From Caldilineaceae bacterium bin5 (GTDB lineage Bacteria > Chloroflexota > Anaerolineae > Caldilineales > Caldilineaceae): a DNA stretch of 64,000 nt. The position numbers and the translations under genes were made by a program. Of the stretch, positions 45,350 through 54,378 are shown in pieces (position 1 is the stretch's first letter; each line of letters begins with the position of its first letter). The notes beneath the pieces were generated by a model. It was not told the DNA's origin, made no database searches, and saw only the letters and a list, made by a program, of their open reading frames with translations. The stretch spans positions 1 through 64,000 of the forward strand of contig MPML01000005.1 in NCBI GenBank assembly GCA_002238445.1, read 5' to 3'.

Positions 45350-46190
45350 GTTGGCAACCTAGTTCTCTTTCAGGTTTCAAGATGAATATTGATCAGGAGT
45401 GTATCGCCGTTTGGGGGTCGGAGATTGGGCAGGTTGCCGCGCTTGTTTCGACGGGCTGAGTAAATGACCCAGGCGGGTTGCAACACGGGCCGTCGGTGGA
45501 CCGTGGGGGAGGCGGGGGAAGGACTCCTCTTCGTAGCGCGGTTACCTTACTCAACTATATTGCTTGCAGTACCGAATGTCAATTCGACTTTGGGTGGGGG
45601 TGGGTGCGGAGTTGGGGGCGTAGGTTGGGTGTATCGATATCGGATAGTATTTGGTCTTGGGTAGTAGGTTTGTTGATGTTGGGGTGTTTTGGGGCTTGTG
45701 TGAGGGGAGTGCGGGACTGTCTGCGAAAGGCCGCGAAGAACTGCAACTTCTTTTTTCCACAAAGGGCCACTAAGGACCGCGAAGGGCCGCGAAGAACTGC
45801 TACTGCAACTTCTTTTTGTCCGCGAAGGGACGCGAAGGACCGCGAAGAACTGCAACTTCCTTCTTTCCACGAAGGGCCACTAAGGACCGCGAAGAACTGC
45901 TACTGCAACTTCCTTTTTTCCACGAAGGGCCACTAAGGGCCGCGAAGAACGGCGACTGCAACTCCTTTTTCCACGAAGGGCCGCGAAGAACGGCAACTGC
46001 AACACCTTTTTCCACGAAGGGCCGCGAAGAACGGCAACTGCCACGCCTTTTTCCACGAAGGGCCGCGAAGAACGCCTCTTGTTCTTCTGGGACGTTTTGT
46101 TTATGCTCGGGGGGCCGGGAATTGAGGGTGGATAGTTGGGTGGGCTTTGGGGCGTCCTGGAATGAGAGTGAAGATGGACAGTAAAGGCAA
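45350..46190. other. Intergenic region with tandem GCGAAGAAC repeats
   Basis: 841 bases. The first ~370 show nothing recognisable. The rest is the repeat array at 45720-46085. Open frames within it are products of the repeat and are not genes. Confidence 0.6.
45720..46085. repeat. Tandem repeat array, about eight GCGAAGAAC units
   Basis: Units of 41-58 bases, each with CCGCGAAGAAC followed by TGCAACTTC- or GGCAACTGC-like sequence, then TTTTTCCACGAAGGGCC. Starts recur near 45733, 45791, 45842, 45888, 45941, 45982, 46023 and 46064. The same words occur in element E and in the array at 49917-50215. Confidence 0.8.
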
Positions 46191-47825
46191 ATGCGCTACT
46201 TTGTTTACGATTATATTATCGTAGGGGCGGGGTCGGCGGGGGCGGTGCTGGCAGGCCGTCTTTCTGAGGATCCCGCGGTTTCGGTGTTGCTGCTGGAGGC
46301 GGGTCCCGACTATCGGTCGCAGGAAGCGCCGGCGGCGATGCGGAGCCACAATCACGGCGAGATTCTGTTGTCGGAAGCGTACAAGGAGGCCTACCAGTGG
46401 TCTGGCTTAGCCGCGCGGCGCACACAGATGCAGGAGCAGGGGGAGTTTGTACGGGGGCGCGGGGTGGGCGGCAGCTCGGCGATCAACGGTTTGATTGGGT
46501 TGCGGGGCGAGGCGGACGATTTCGACCGTTGGGCTGCGCAGGGCTGCGCCGGGTGGTCGAGCGGGGAAGTGTTGAGATCCTTCGTCAGGTTGGAGGACGA
46601 TCCTAACTTCGGCGACGCGCCTTACCATGGGCGCGGCGGTCCGATTCCGCTTTGCCGCGTGCCGGTTGAGGAATGGGGAGCGGTCGATTTGGCACTGCGG
46701 GATTCTGGCAGGGATCTGGGATATGGCTGGGCTGAGGATTACCATGCGCCGGGCAGTACCGGTGTTTCTCCGGTGGCGCTGACGATGCGGGACGACAGGA
46801 GGGTTTCGACGAACGATGCTTATCTGGAGCCGGCGCGCGGGCGCAGGAATCTCGAGATAATCGGAAGTGCGCTTGTCGAAAGGATCGAGTTTTCCGAGGT
46901 TGCGAGTGCGAGTGGACGGCCGCGGGCAGTGGGTGTGCGGGTTAGCGGGATTGGGGGTAGTGACAGTTGCGAAGTGGAGGCGGAGGGCTGGACGACTCGT
47001 TGGGGCAGGGAGATTTTGCTGTGCGCGGGCGCGGTTCATTCGCCGGCTGTGCTGATGCGATCGGGCATTGGCGCGGCTCCGGCCTTAAGAGAGGTTTGTG
47101 TGACGCCCTTGGTTGACCTGGCGGGTGTCGGTCAGAATCTGCAGGATCATCCGACGGTGGGGCTGCATCTCAGGTTGCGTCCCGGGGCACGGGCCGGGGA
47201 TGCTCATGGGCGGCGTACCAACTGCTGCATTCGCTACAGTTCGGGGCTTGCGGGGGCAGGTCATAACGATATGCTGATGGCGAGTTGCAATGTTTTTGGC
47301 ATCGAAGGAGAGGAATTGAAGCAGGGCGTAGTCGTTGTTTCGGTATTCCAGGCGTATTCGCAGGGCCATTTGCGGATTGTTTCTGCCGATCCGAAGGAGA
47401 ACCCGATTATTGAAGAGGGTATGTTGTCGGACAGGCGAGATTTGGTGCGGCTGCGGGACGGAGTGCGGCGACTGTTTGCGCTGGCGGGCCATGCTGCATT
47501 CGACGAGATTGCGGAGGAGTTCTGGGTAGGCGACATCTTTGGCGGAGGTATGCGAGGGATTGAGAGTTTTGGGAGCGATGAGGCGTTGGATCGCTGGCTG
47601 TTGGAGGCGTGTGTAGACTGTTTTCACATTGTTGGTACTTGCCGCATGGGAGCAGCTGGTGATAGCCGGACAGTCGTTGACCCGGATTGCCGCGTGGTTG
47701 GGGTTGAGGGGCTACGGGTTATTGATGCTTCGATCATGCCGGAGGTGCCGAGGGCGAACACGCATTTGACGACGGTGATGGTGGCTGAGCATATGGCGGA
47801 GAGGATTAAGGGCAGTTCTCAGTAG
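46191..47825 (+). CDS. GMC-family FAD oxidoreductase
   Basis: 544 residues, related to choline dehydrogenase and glucose oxidase. FAD-binding motif Y-I-I-V-G-A-G-S-A-G (Gly12 to Gly17), then L-L-E-A-G-P, the G-M-C signature region R-G-R-G-V-G-G-S-S-A-I-N-G, and D-A-S-I-M-P-E-V-P-R-A-N-T near the C-terminus. The active-site His is in C-F-H-I-V-G-T-C-R-M-G. Oxidises an alcohol, possibly choline or a sugar alcohol. Monocistronic, between repeat regions. Confidence 0.92.
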   Translation: MRYFVYDYIIVGAGSAGAVLAGRLSEDPAVSVLLLEAGPDYRSQEAPAAMRSHNHGEILLSEAYKEAYQWSGLAARRTQMQEQGEFVRGRGVGGSSAINGLIGLRGEADDFDRWAAQGCAGWSSGEVLRSFVRLEDDPNFGDAPYHGRGGPIPLCRVPVEEWGAVDLALRDSGRDLGYGWAEDYHAPGSTGVSPVALTMRDDRRVSTNDAYLEPARGRRNLEIIGSALVERIEFSEVASASGRPRAVGVRVSGIGGSDSCEVEAEGWTTRWGREILLCAGAVHSPAVLMRSGIGAAPALREVCVTPLVDLAGVGQNLQDHPTVGLHLRLRPGARAGDAHGRRTNCCIRYSSGLAGAGHNDMLMASCNVFGIEGEELKQGVVVVSVFQAYSQGHLRIVSADPKENPIIEEGMLSDRRDLVRLRDGVRRLFALAGHAAFDEIAEEFWVGDIFGGGMRGIESFGSDEALDRWLLEACVDCFHIVGTCRMGAAGDSRTVVDPDCRVVGVEGLRVIDASIMPEVPRANTHLTTVMVAEHMAERIKGSSQ

Positions 47826-48137
47826 TCAGTTCTTAGTTTTCAGTGGAACACCAGTTGTCAGGGTAACGCCGGCGGATGGTGGTAGGTGGGTTGGGATGGC
47901 AAGTGGGGGTGTAGACTTCGTTCGCCAGACACGACGCTGGGGAAGAGTAAACACGGTCGGTGAGGCATGTTTTTGTAGGGGGCGTTGCGGGGGCGCAGCC
48001 CCTGCACAAGGGAGGGCCGAAGGCCCGACCGCACATAACTGCAGTTCTTAGTTTCTAGTTTCTTGTTTTCAGTGGATCGGACGCGGGTGGGAAGTGAGTT
48101 TGGGTATTTTTGTTTGGTTCCACGGGAGGAGCGGATT
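47826..48137. repeat. MITE-like element, divergent copy C, between CAGTTCTTAGTTTTCAGTGG repeats
   Basis: The core at 47960-48035 matches copies A, B and D: GTTTTTGTAGGGGGCGTTGC, the GGGGCGCAGCCCC hairpin and GGGCC-GAA-GGCCC. Flanking stretches at about 47827-47848 and 48040-48075 are related to each other (CAGTTCTTAGTTTTCAGTGG-like). A left-arm segment with ACGCTGGGGAAGAGTAA also occurs near 19790. Confidence 0.55.
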
Positions 48138-49004
48138 ATGGGGTCGGTGAATGTTGGGTTACGGGAGCAGTTTGTGCGGGACGGTTTTGTGCTGTTCAGG
48201 GGCGTTCTGGAACAGGAGATGGTGGAGGGGTTGAGGGCTTGGAGCGACGGGGTGCTTGGGCAGCAGGAGGAGGCGCATTTCGAGCAGAACCGGACGACGG
48301 GGAGCATGGTCTTGATTGACTGGGCGATGGCTTATGAACACGCCGTGTTGGCGGAGCTGATCGCTTACCCGAGGGTGATGGCGGCGCTGGGGGAGCTGGG
48401 GTTTGCGGAGCCGAAGTTCGGGCATGGGCGGATTATCAGCAAGCCGCCGCAGAGTCCGCCTCTGTTCTGGCATGAGGATGGGCGGTTTTGGGACGACCCG
48501 GTCAGCTATACGTGGCAGCCGATCCAGTGTTTTCTGATGTATTATCTGACGGATACGGATGTGCGGAACGGTTGCTTGCGGGTGATTCCAGGGTCGCATC
48601 GGAAGCGGCATGCGCTTCACGATCAGGCGGCACCGACGCATACTGATGATTTGAGGACCTATGCCGATCCAGGGAACGTGGCATTCAAGAGGGCGGAAGG
48701 GGAGATTGATGTGCCGGTTGAGGCTGGGGACCTGGTGATGGGGTATGGGAGGCTGTTTCATGCCTCCCACGCTAATTTGAGCGACGAACGCAGGACGGTC
48801 CTGACGATGTGGTATTATCCGCATTTTGTCGATTTGCCGGAGCGTACGCAGGCGACGATCTACAAATTGGAGGGCGGCAACAGTGTTACGGAGACGCGGC
48901 CGCGGGGGCGAATTCAGAGGCAGCTGGAACCGCTGAGAATCGCCTATGCGGGCAGCGCAGAACCGATCGAGACGCAGTGGTCGCCGGGGCCGGCGCTGAA
49001 GTAA
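48138..49004 (+). CDS. Phytanoyl-CoA dioxygenase (PhyH) family oxygenase
   Basis: 288 residues from the ATG at 48138, with GGGAGGAG 8-12 bases upstream; earlier in-frame starts lie in repeat sequence. Iron site: F-W-H-E-D (His112, Asp114) and L-F-H-A-S-H (His208), with E-R-R-T-V-L-T for 2-oxoglutarate. V-P-V-E-A-G-D-L-V-M-G-Y is the conserved strand before the second His. Stands alone on the plus strand, converging with the PhyH gene at 49056. Confidence 0.88.
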   Translation: MGSVNVGLREQFVRDGFVLFRGVLEQEMVEGLRAWSDGVLGQQEEAHFEQNRTTGSMVLIDWAMAYEHAVLAELIAYPRVMAALGELGFAEPKFGHGRIISKPPQSPPLFWHEDGRFWDDPVSYTWQPIQCFLMYYLTDTDVRNGCLRVIPGSHRKRHALHDQAAPTHTDDLRTYADPGNVAFKRAEGEIDVPVEAGDLVMGYGRLFHASHANLSDERRTVLTMWYYPHFVDLPERTQATIYKLEGGNSVTETRPRGRIQRQLEPLRIAYAGSAEPIETQWSPGPALK

Positions 49005-49055
49005 CGGGCAGGCGCTGGTGTTCGGCTGACGGTTTCAGAGTAGGGTTCGGGGCGG

Positions 49056-49844
49056 TCAGATCTTTCCTTTGGCTTTCATGTCTGCGGCGAGGCGTTTCTG
49101 GTAGGCGGCATGCGCGACTTCGTCCTCTTTGGCGCGTTCGGAGTAGTAGATGAAACCGATGGCCTGGCGGGTCCGGGTCTGGCTGCAATTAGCGTCGGCG
49201 CGGTGGATTGTCAAGGCGTTGTGGACGAGGAGGTCGCCGGCTTGGGCGGGGAAGGCGACTTCGTCGGCGAGGTCCTGGGGCGTGCCGTAGTCGGTGACGC
49301 CCTGGGAGAAGCCGAGCGTTTGGGTGCGGCCGTGGGGGCGAAGCGGGACAAGGTGTGAGCCGCGCACGTAGCGGACGCAGCCGTTTTCTTCGTCCACTTC
49401 TTCGAGGGCGAGCCACATGGTGAGTGCTTCGCAGGGGTCGAGCATGAAGTAGTAGCCGTCCTGGTGGGGGGGAGTGGCTTTGCCGATCTGGGGCGGTTTG
49501 TTGAAGTACTGCATGTTTTTGCCGACGACTGGGCCCTGGAGGAGCAGCTCGGCCAGTCTTTCAAATTTGCTGCCGAACATCAGACGTTCGAAGTAGCTGT
49601 CGTGGTTGTAGAGCCCCAGAATCTGCTTGAGGGTTTCGGGCTTTCCGAGTTCTTCGTAGAAGACTTGCTCGCGGGCTAGATTGGGGACTTTGTCGCTGAT
49701 CAGGCGAGCGACCGCTTCTTTGGTTTCCGCCAGTTCGCCGGCGGACAGAAAGCCGGTGAGAGCGACGTAGCCGTCGCGGGTGAAGGATTCGAGGGTTTGT
49801 TGTGGTTGGTCTTGCCAGTGTTGGCCGTTGAGCGTGTTGGTCAT
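49056..49844 (-). CDS. Phytanoyl-CoA dioxygenase (PhyH) family oxygenase
   Basis: 262 residues from the ATG at 49844. Iron ligands P-P-H-Q-D-G and L-T-I-H-R-A-D, with T-R-T-R-Q-A-I-G-F as the 2-oxoglutarate side. L-A-L-E-E-V-D-E-E-N-G-C-V-R-Y-V-R-G-S-H is the family's core strand. The open frame continues upstream into repeat sequence but is not needed. It lies downstream of the moc-like operon on the same strand, separated by about 400 bases of repeats, so co-regulation is possible but unproven. Confidence 0.88.
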   Translation of the reverse strand: MTNTLNGQHWQDQPQQTLESFTRDGYVALTGFLSAGELAETKEAVARLISDKVPNLAREQVFYEELGKPETLKQILGLYNHDSYFERLMFGSKFERLAELLLQGPVVGKNMQYFNKPPQIGKATPPHQDGYYFMLDPCEALTMWLALEEVDEENGCVRYVRGSHLVPLRPHGRTQTLGFSQGVTDYGTPQDLADEVAFPAQAGDLLVHNALTIHRADANCSQTRTRQAIGFIYYSERAKEDEVAHAAYQKRLAADMKAKGKI

Positions 49845-50250
49845 TTTGGGGCTCCGGGGAGGGGGTGGGACAGGGTTGGTGTGGTTGCTGTTTGAGGGAA
49901 TTATATGTGGTTCAACCGCGAAGGGCCAATGGGAACACCCTCTTTGTCCACGGAGGGCAAAGGAGAACACCTTTTTGTCCACGAAGGGCCACGAAGAACA
50001 CTTTTTTGATCCACGGAGAGGACCACGGAGAACACCCTTTATCCACTAAGGGCCACGAAGAACACCTTTTTGATCCGCGAAGACACGCGAAGGGTCGCGA
50101 AGAACACCTTTCTGTTCCGCGGAGGGACGCGGAGGACCACAGAGAACACCTTTTATCCGCGAAGGGTCGCCAAGCGCCGCGAAGAACACCTAAGTCGATC
50201 CGCGAAGTGCCACTTAGGGAGGCGAAGCGGCCCATTCCGGTGTGGGAATG
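49845..50250. repeat. Tandem GAAGGGCCACGAAGAACACC-type array in an intergenic region
   Basis: Between about 49917 and 50215 the words CGAAGGGCC, GCGAAGAACACC and CTTTTTGATCC recur every 30-45 bases, about eight times. Related to the array at 45720-46085 and to element E. No gene seen. Confidence 0.75.
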
Positions 50251-51066
50251 CTACTCCAGGATGCCGAGGTTTCCGAGGTTCATGCCGACGCGGCCGCCGT
50301 CTACGTGGATGGTGGTGCCGGTGATGTAGGAGGCGTCGTCGCTGAGGAGGAAACAGATGGCGCTGGCTATTTCTTCGGGGCCGCAACGGCGCTGCATGAG
50401 GCAGGAGTCAGTGGGCGTTTCTTCGAGCTCTTTCTTGCGGGCGGCGGGGTCGGGGTGGCTGGCGAAGTGCATTTCGGTCACGACCCAGCCGGGGGCGACG
50501 GCGTTGACGCGGATGCCGTATGGGGTGAACTCCTGGGCCATGGTTTTTGTGGTGGATACGACGGCGGCTTTGATTGCGTCGTAGACCCACATGCCGGGAC
50601 GGCCGAGGTAGCCGCCTTCGGACGAGAGGTTGACGATGGCTCCGCCTTCGGTTTTTAGGAGGGGCAGGAGTTGTTGAGTCAACATCACCCATCCTCGCAG
50701 GCCGACGCGGGTCTCAATTTCCCAGTTTTCAATCCAGCCGCCGTCTTCGATGCGGCCCTGACGAAGTAGGGCGGCGTTGTTGACGAGCAGATGGAGAGCG
50801 GGTACGGTCTCCGCGACTTCGCGCGCGCAGTTTTCTACGGAGTCATCGTCGGCGAGGTCTACGTCAACGCGGGCGGCGCTGCCTCCGGCGGCACGGATTT
50901 GGGCTACGGCTTGATCTGCCATGGCTGTGTTCAGGTCGGCGATGAAGACGTGGGCGCCTTCGGCGGCGAGGCGTTCGGCGGTGGCGCGTCCGATTCCTGA
51001 GGCCCCGCCTGAAACGAGGGCTGTCTTGCCGTCAAAGCGGGCCATTCCGTGGGGATTGGCGGTCAT
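50251..51066 (-). CDS. Short-chain dehydrogenase/reductase (SDR)
   Basis: 271 residues. Cofactor motif V-S-G-G-A-S-G-I-G, N-N-A-A in L-L-V-N-N-A-A, and catalytic Ser-Tyr-Lys as N-L-S-S-E-G and Y-D-A-I-K. Ends with I-T-G-T-T-I-H-V-D-G-G, the standard SDR C-terminus. The ATG at 51066 is 2 bases after the stop of the TIM-barrel gene, and the AGGAAC ribosome site overlaps that gene's end, so translation is coupled. Last gene of the moc-like operon; probably oxidises a cyclitol or sugar intermediate. Confidence 0.92.
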   Translation of the reverse strand: MTANPHGMARFDGKTALVSGGASGIGRATAERLAAEGAHVFIADLNTAMADQAVAQIRAAGGSAARVDVDLADDDSVENCAREVAETVPALHLLVNNAALLRQGRIEDGGWIENWEIETRVGLRGWVMLTQQLLPLLKTEGGAIVNLSSEGGYLGRPGMWVYDAIKAAVVSTTKTMAQEFTPYGIRVNAVAPGWVVTEMHFASHPDPAARKKELEETPTDSCLMQRRCGPEEIASAICFLLSDDASYITGTTIHVDGGRVGMNLGNLGILE

Positions 51067-51068
51067 TG

Positions 51069-51890
51069 CTATGTTCCTGAGAGTTCTTGCAGGAGGGTGA
51101 GCGCGGCCTTGGCCGAACTTTTGGCGTCGTCAAATTTGCCGGTTTCGAGGACGACGTAGTCGTCGTAGCCGATCTGTTGGAGGGCGGTGAGAACGGCGGG
51201 TAAGGGTACGTCGCCCTCGCCCAAGGGCTTTGCGTTGAGACCGGCGAAGTGGGGTTCTTCGGGCGTGCCAGAGGCGGCGCCGCCCTGGTAGTACTCTTTG
51301 GCGTGGACACGGACGATGCGGCGGCCGAGCTGGGCGATCTCTTCGAGGGGATCGTAGCCGAGGCCCATGCAGTTGGCCATGTCCCAGTAGTTGCCGATGG
51401 AGGAGGAGTCGATGCGGTCGAATAGGGCGGCATTTTGGTCTGCGCGCAAGGTATTTTCGATTGCGAGGGTGACTCCGGCTTGCTCAGCGTCGGGGGCGAG
51501 GCGGCGCAGGTTGGTTTCGAGGCGGGCGACGGCCCGGTCGTCGCGTATCATTGCGGGGCCGAAGAAGGGCACGAGGAGGTAGGCGGCGCCGAGGTCGGTG
51601 CAGAGGCGAATGCCGGTGCGGACGGCGTCGAGGCCGAAGGCTTCCTTTTCCGGGTGGGCGAGGCCGCCCCGGTTGAGGAAATGGGCGGCGACGCAGGGGA
51701 TGTCGACGCGGGCCTGGGCGGCGGCCTGGCGGATCGAATCGCGATTTTCCGGGGCGAGAGGGCCGCCCGGCTGGGATTCAGTGATGTCGTACCAGTCTAG
51801 TTCGACTCCTTCGAAGCCAAGCTCGGATGCGACGGTGAAGACTGTAGATAGGGGCTGTTCGATTACGTTCTGCAGGGTACCGAATTTCAT
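51069..51890 (-). CDS. Sugar phosphate isomerase/epimerase, xylose-isomerase-like TIM barrel (IolE/MocC-type)
   Basis: 273 residues. Barrel features: G-F-E-G-V-E-L-D-W-Y near the N-terminus, I-P-C-V-A-A-H-F, L-A-I-E-N-T-L with a metal-ligand Glu, N-Y-W-D-M-A-N with the Asp, V-R-V-H-A-K-E and V-V-L-E-T-G-K. Members include inosose dehydratase IolE, MocC and ketose epimerases; the exact reaction cannot be read from sequence. It starts 3 bases after the Gfo/Idh/MocA gene ends. Confidence 0.87.
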   Translation of the reverse strand: MKFGTLQNVIEQPLSTVFTVASELGFEGVELDWYDITESQPGGPLAPENRDSIRQAAAQARVDIPCVAAHFLNRGGLAHPEKEAFGLDAVRTGIRLCTDLGAAYLLVPFFGPAMIRDDRAVARLETNLRRLAPDAEQAGVTLAIENTLRADQNAALFDRIDSSSIGNYWDMANCMGLGYDPLEEIAQLGRRIVRVHAKEYYQGGAASGTPEEPHFAGLNAKPLGEGDVPLPAVLTALQQIGYDDYVVLETGKFDDAKSSAKAALTLLQELSGT

Positions 51891-51893
51891 GAT

Positions 51894-52850
51894 TTATTCC
51901 ACGGTTTCGACTTTTCCGGATTCGAGCGAGCGGTTTGCGGCCACGGTGACTGCCAGGGATTTGACGGCGTCGGCGTAGGAGGAGCGGACAAGGCTCTGGT
52001 CCTGTGCTTCGACGGCGGCGAGGAAACATTCGATCTGGCGGAAGTAGCCGCGTTCTTCGCCGTGATAGTCGATCTCTTCCTGGTCGATGTAGCCGGAGAT
52101 GTGGGTGTCCATGGCGAGGCGGAGGTGGAGGTCGCGGCCGCAGAGCTCGGTCATGAAGCCGTCTCTGACGCGAGCTGAGCAGGTGCTGAGTACGCTGCCG
52201 ACAGCGCCGTTGGCGAAACGCAAATTGACGGCGGTGCTGTCTTCGAAGTCGGCGATATCGTTGTCGGGTCCGTCGTGGCCGAAGGCCTGGACGGATTCGA
52301 TGTCGCCGAGGAAGTAGCGCAGCCAGTCGAAGACGTGGGTGCTCTGCTCGAGGAGCTGGCCGCCGCTGACGGCGAACTTGCCCCACCAGGGATGGGAGGG
52401 GGGCATGCGGGTGAGGAATCGGCCCATGCCCATGCCGAGGTCACGGCCCTTTACGAGCTCCTTGGCGCGCTCGGTAACGTCGGAGTAGCGGGCCATGTAG
52501 CCGACCTGGTTGATGCGCCCGCTGGCGGCGATCGCCTCCTGGGTGCGGCGGGCGACGTCGAGGTCCATGGCGACCGGCTTAGCGACGAAGAGGTTGGCGC
52601 CGGCTTCGGCGGCGTCGATTGTCTGGGTGTCATGGGCGGCTGGGGGGATGGCGACAAAGACCACGTCGAGATTTTCGCGTGCGAGCATTTCGCGGTGGTC
52701 GGTGTAGCCGGTGCAATTGATTTCGTCGGCGACGCGGGCGGCTGTCTGGACGTTGATGTCACAGACGGCGGCAACGGGCCGGTTCAGTTTTTCGAGGCTG
52801 CCAAGGTAGTTTTGGGCGATTCCGCCTACTCCGATAAATGCGATCTGCAT
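51894..52850 (-). CDS. Gfo/Idh/MocA family dehydrogenase
   Basis: 318 residues. Rossmann motif I-A-F-I-G-V-G-G-I-A-Q-N-Y at the N-terminus, A-K-P-V-A at the usual E-K-P site, and W-G-K-F-A-V-S-G-G-Q-L-L-E-Q-S-T-H in the substrate domain. The substitution of Glu by Ala in E-K-P is common within the family. AAGGAA precedes the ATG. Related proteins include inositol dehydrogenase and rhizopine-catabolism MocA, which fits the neighbouring genes. NAD(P)-linked oxidation of a cyclitol or sugar is inferred. Confidence 0.9.
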   Translation of the reverse strand: MQIAFIGVGGIAQNYLGSLEKLNRPVAAVCDINVQTAARVADEINCTGYTDHREMLARENLDVVFVAIPPAAHDTQTIDAAEAGANLFVAKPVAMDLDVARRTQEAIAASGRINQVGYMARYSDVTERAKELVKGRDLGMGMGRFLTRMPPSHPWWGKFAVSGGQLLEQSTHVFDWLRYFLGDIESVQAFGHDGPDNDIADFEDSTAVNLRFANGAVGSVLSTCSARVRDGFMTELCGRDLHLRLAMDTHISGYIDQEEIDYHGEERGYFRQIECFLAAVEAQDQSLVRSSYADAVKSLAVTVAANRSLESGKVETVE

Positions 52851-52915
52851 CGTGTGGTTTCCTTGCTTACTGAGACGAATGGTTGCGAATGGCGAGTACA
52901 GCGGAAGCGCAGGGT

Positions 52916-54322
52916 TCAGCCGAGGCGGACGTAGAGCGTGTTGCCGCGGCGTTCGACAGGGTAGGTTTCCAGGTGATCACAGGCCGGGGCGCGCAGGGCG
53001 CGGCCGGTTGCGATGTCAAAGCGGCCGTTGTGAAGCGGGCACTCGATGACGCCGTCGATAACGAGGCCGTCGGCGAGGTAGGCGTACTCGTGTGTGCAGA
53101 GACCGTCGGTGGCGTAGAAGCGGTCGCCTTTGAGCCGGTAGACGGCGAGCGTGCGGCTGCCGAGATCGAGGCGGATGACGTCCTCTTTTTCGATGTCTTC
53201 GACCGGGCCGACCTCAACCCATTCTCCCTGAGACTCGGCGGCGGTGGGCAGTTCTGCGGCCTCGGTTTCGGGGTCTTCGGGAATCGGTCGGATCACGCGG
53301 TAGTCGGGGTCGCCTGTGGCCTGTTTGATGAGGGCAGGAATGAGTTCTTTGTAGGCTTGCCACAGGCTCTTGTATGGGGGCGGCATCTGATCTTTGACGG
53401 CTTCATGCAGCTTGGGGAGGGCGTGGAAGGGGGTCATGGGCATTGCGTGGTGTTCAAGATGGTACTGCATGTTGACGTAGAGGAAGGCGAAGACGGGATT
53501 GACGTAGATTGTGCGCGTGTTCTGGCGATGGTCGAAGGTGTCTTCACCGAGGCCGGCGTGCTGGGGGAGGCTGAGTAGCTGCTGGAGCCAACCGCCGTAG
53601 AAGCGGGGCAGGAGGACGAACATCATGGGCAACACGCTACCGATGGTGATGGACCAGATTGCGAAGGCGGCGTAGATGGCGAGATGGACGCGGCTAGACC
53701 AGTACATTTTGGGGAGGTCGCGTTCGGGCACGAAGTCGAGCACGTCGGGGTTGGGGCGGCCGAAGGCGTTACGGACCAGACGCCAGACTTCGGGGGGGCC
53801 GCTGCGCAGGTAGAAGAAGTCCATCAGGAGCTTGACAAGGTCGGCAGGGCGTTGGACCTGGATTTCGGGGTCGCGGCCGACGAAGTAGGTATGGGTATGG
53901 TGGCGGGAGTGGCTCCAGCGCCAGAGGTATGCTTCGCGGATGGCAATGAAGGAGGCGATGGCGTAGACGACTTCGTTGAGCCAGCGGGTGCGGAAGGGTG
54001 TGCCGTGTCCGCTCTCGTGCCAGCGAGAGTCTGCCGAGGTATAGATGGTGCCGTAGACGAGGAAGGCGGGTATGGCCCACCAGGTGCCCCAGGCGATGGC
54101 GGCGAGGTAGGCGCTGACGCCGAGCAGGAGGAACCAGAGGCCGAAGTGCCAGAGTCCGGGGCCGTCGCGGCGCTGCATGATCTCGCGCATTTGCTGGCGA
54201 GAGAGCTGTGGTTTCCACCATTGTTCCTGGACGCGGCCGGTGATGCGGTCGCCATCGAGGGCGACGGCGTCCTGGTTGCCGCCGGCGAGGCTATAGTCTC
54301 TGCGAATGGCTTGCACGCTCAT
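52916..54322 (-). CDS. Desaturase-like di-iron oxygenase fused to C-terminal Rieske ferredoxin (MocD-MocE-like), copy 1
   Basis: 468 residues from the ATG at 54322, which has AGGAG 7 bases upstream. The N-terminal ~340 residues form a membrane fatty-acid-desaturase/hydroxylase domain with three His boxes: H-E-S-G-H (102-106), H-S-R-H-H (138-142), H-L-E-H-H (288-292), plus hydrophobic segments around 60-95 and 212-240. After a linker (about 345-365) comes a Rieske [2Fe-2S] domain with C409-T-H411 and C428-P-L-H431. The Rieske domain should feed electrons to the di-iron site. In rhizopine catabolism these two activities are separate proteins, MocD and MocE. No reductase (MocF) is present nearby. 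Fatty-acid desaturation is the alternative role. Confidence 0.9.
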   Translation of the reverse strand: MSVQAIRRDYSLAGGNQDAVALDGDRITGRVQEQWWKPQLSRQQMREIMQRRDGPGLWHFGLWFLLLGVSAYLAAIAWGTWWAIPAFLVYGTIYTSADSRWHESGHGTPFRTRWLNEVVYAIASFIAIREAYLWRWSHSRHHTHTYFVGRDPEIQVQRPADLVKLLMDFFYLRSGPPEVWRLVRNAFGRPNPDVLDFVPERDLPKMYWSSRVHLAIYAAFAIWSITIGSVLPMMFVLLPRFYGGWLQQLLSLPQHAGLGEDTFDHRQNTRTIYVNPVFAFLYVNMQYHLEHHAMPMTPFHALPKLHEAVKDQMPPPYKSLWQAYKELIPALIKQATGDPDYRVIRPIPEDPETEAAELPTAAESQGEWVEVGPVEDIEKEDVIRLDLGSRTLAVYRLKGDRFYATDGLCTHEYAYLADGLVIDGVIECPLHNGRFDIATGRALRAPACDHLETYPVERRGNTLYVRLG

Positions 54323-54378
54323 GGCTGAACTCCTAAAGAAATCCTTTCCAACTGGGAGCCAATGGGCAATGTGACGGC

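Noticed and set aside
45464-46184. Several overlapping open frames on both strands
   Set aside because: All are translations of the GCGAAGAAC tandem repeats, with no ribosome-binding site and no domain.
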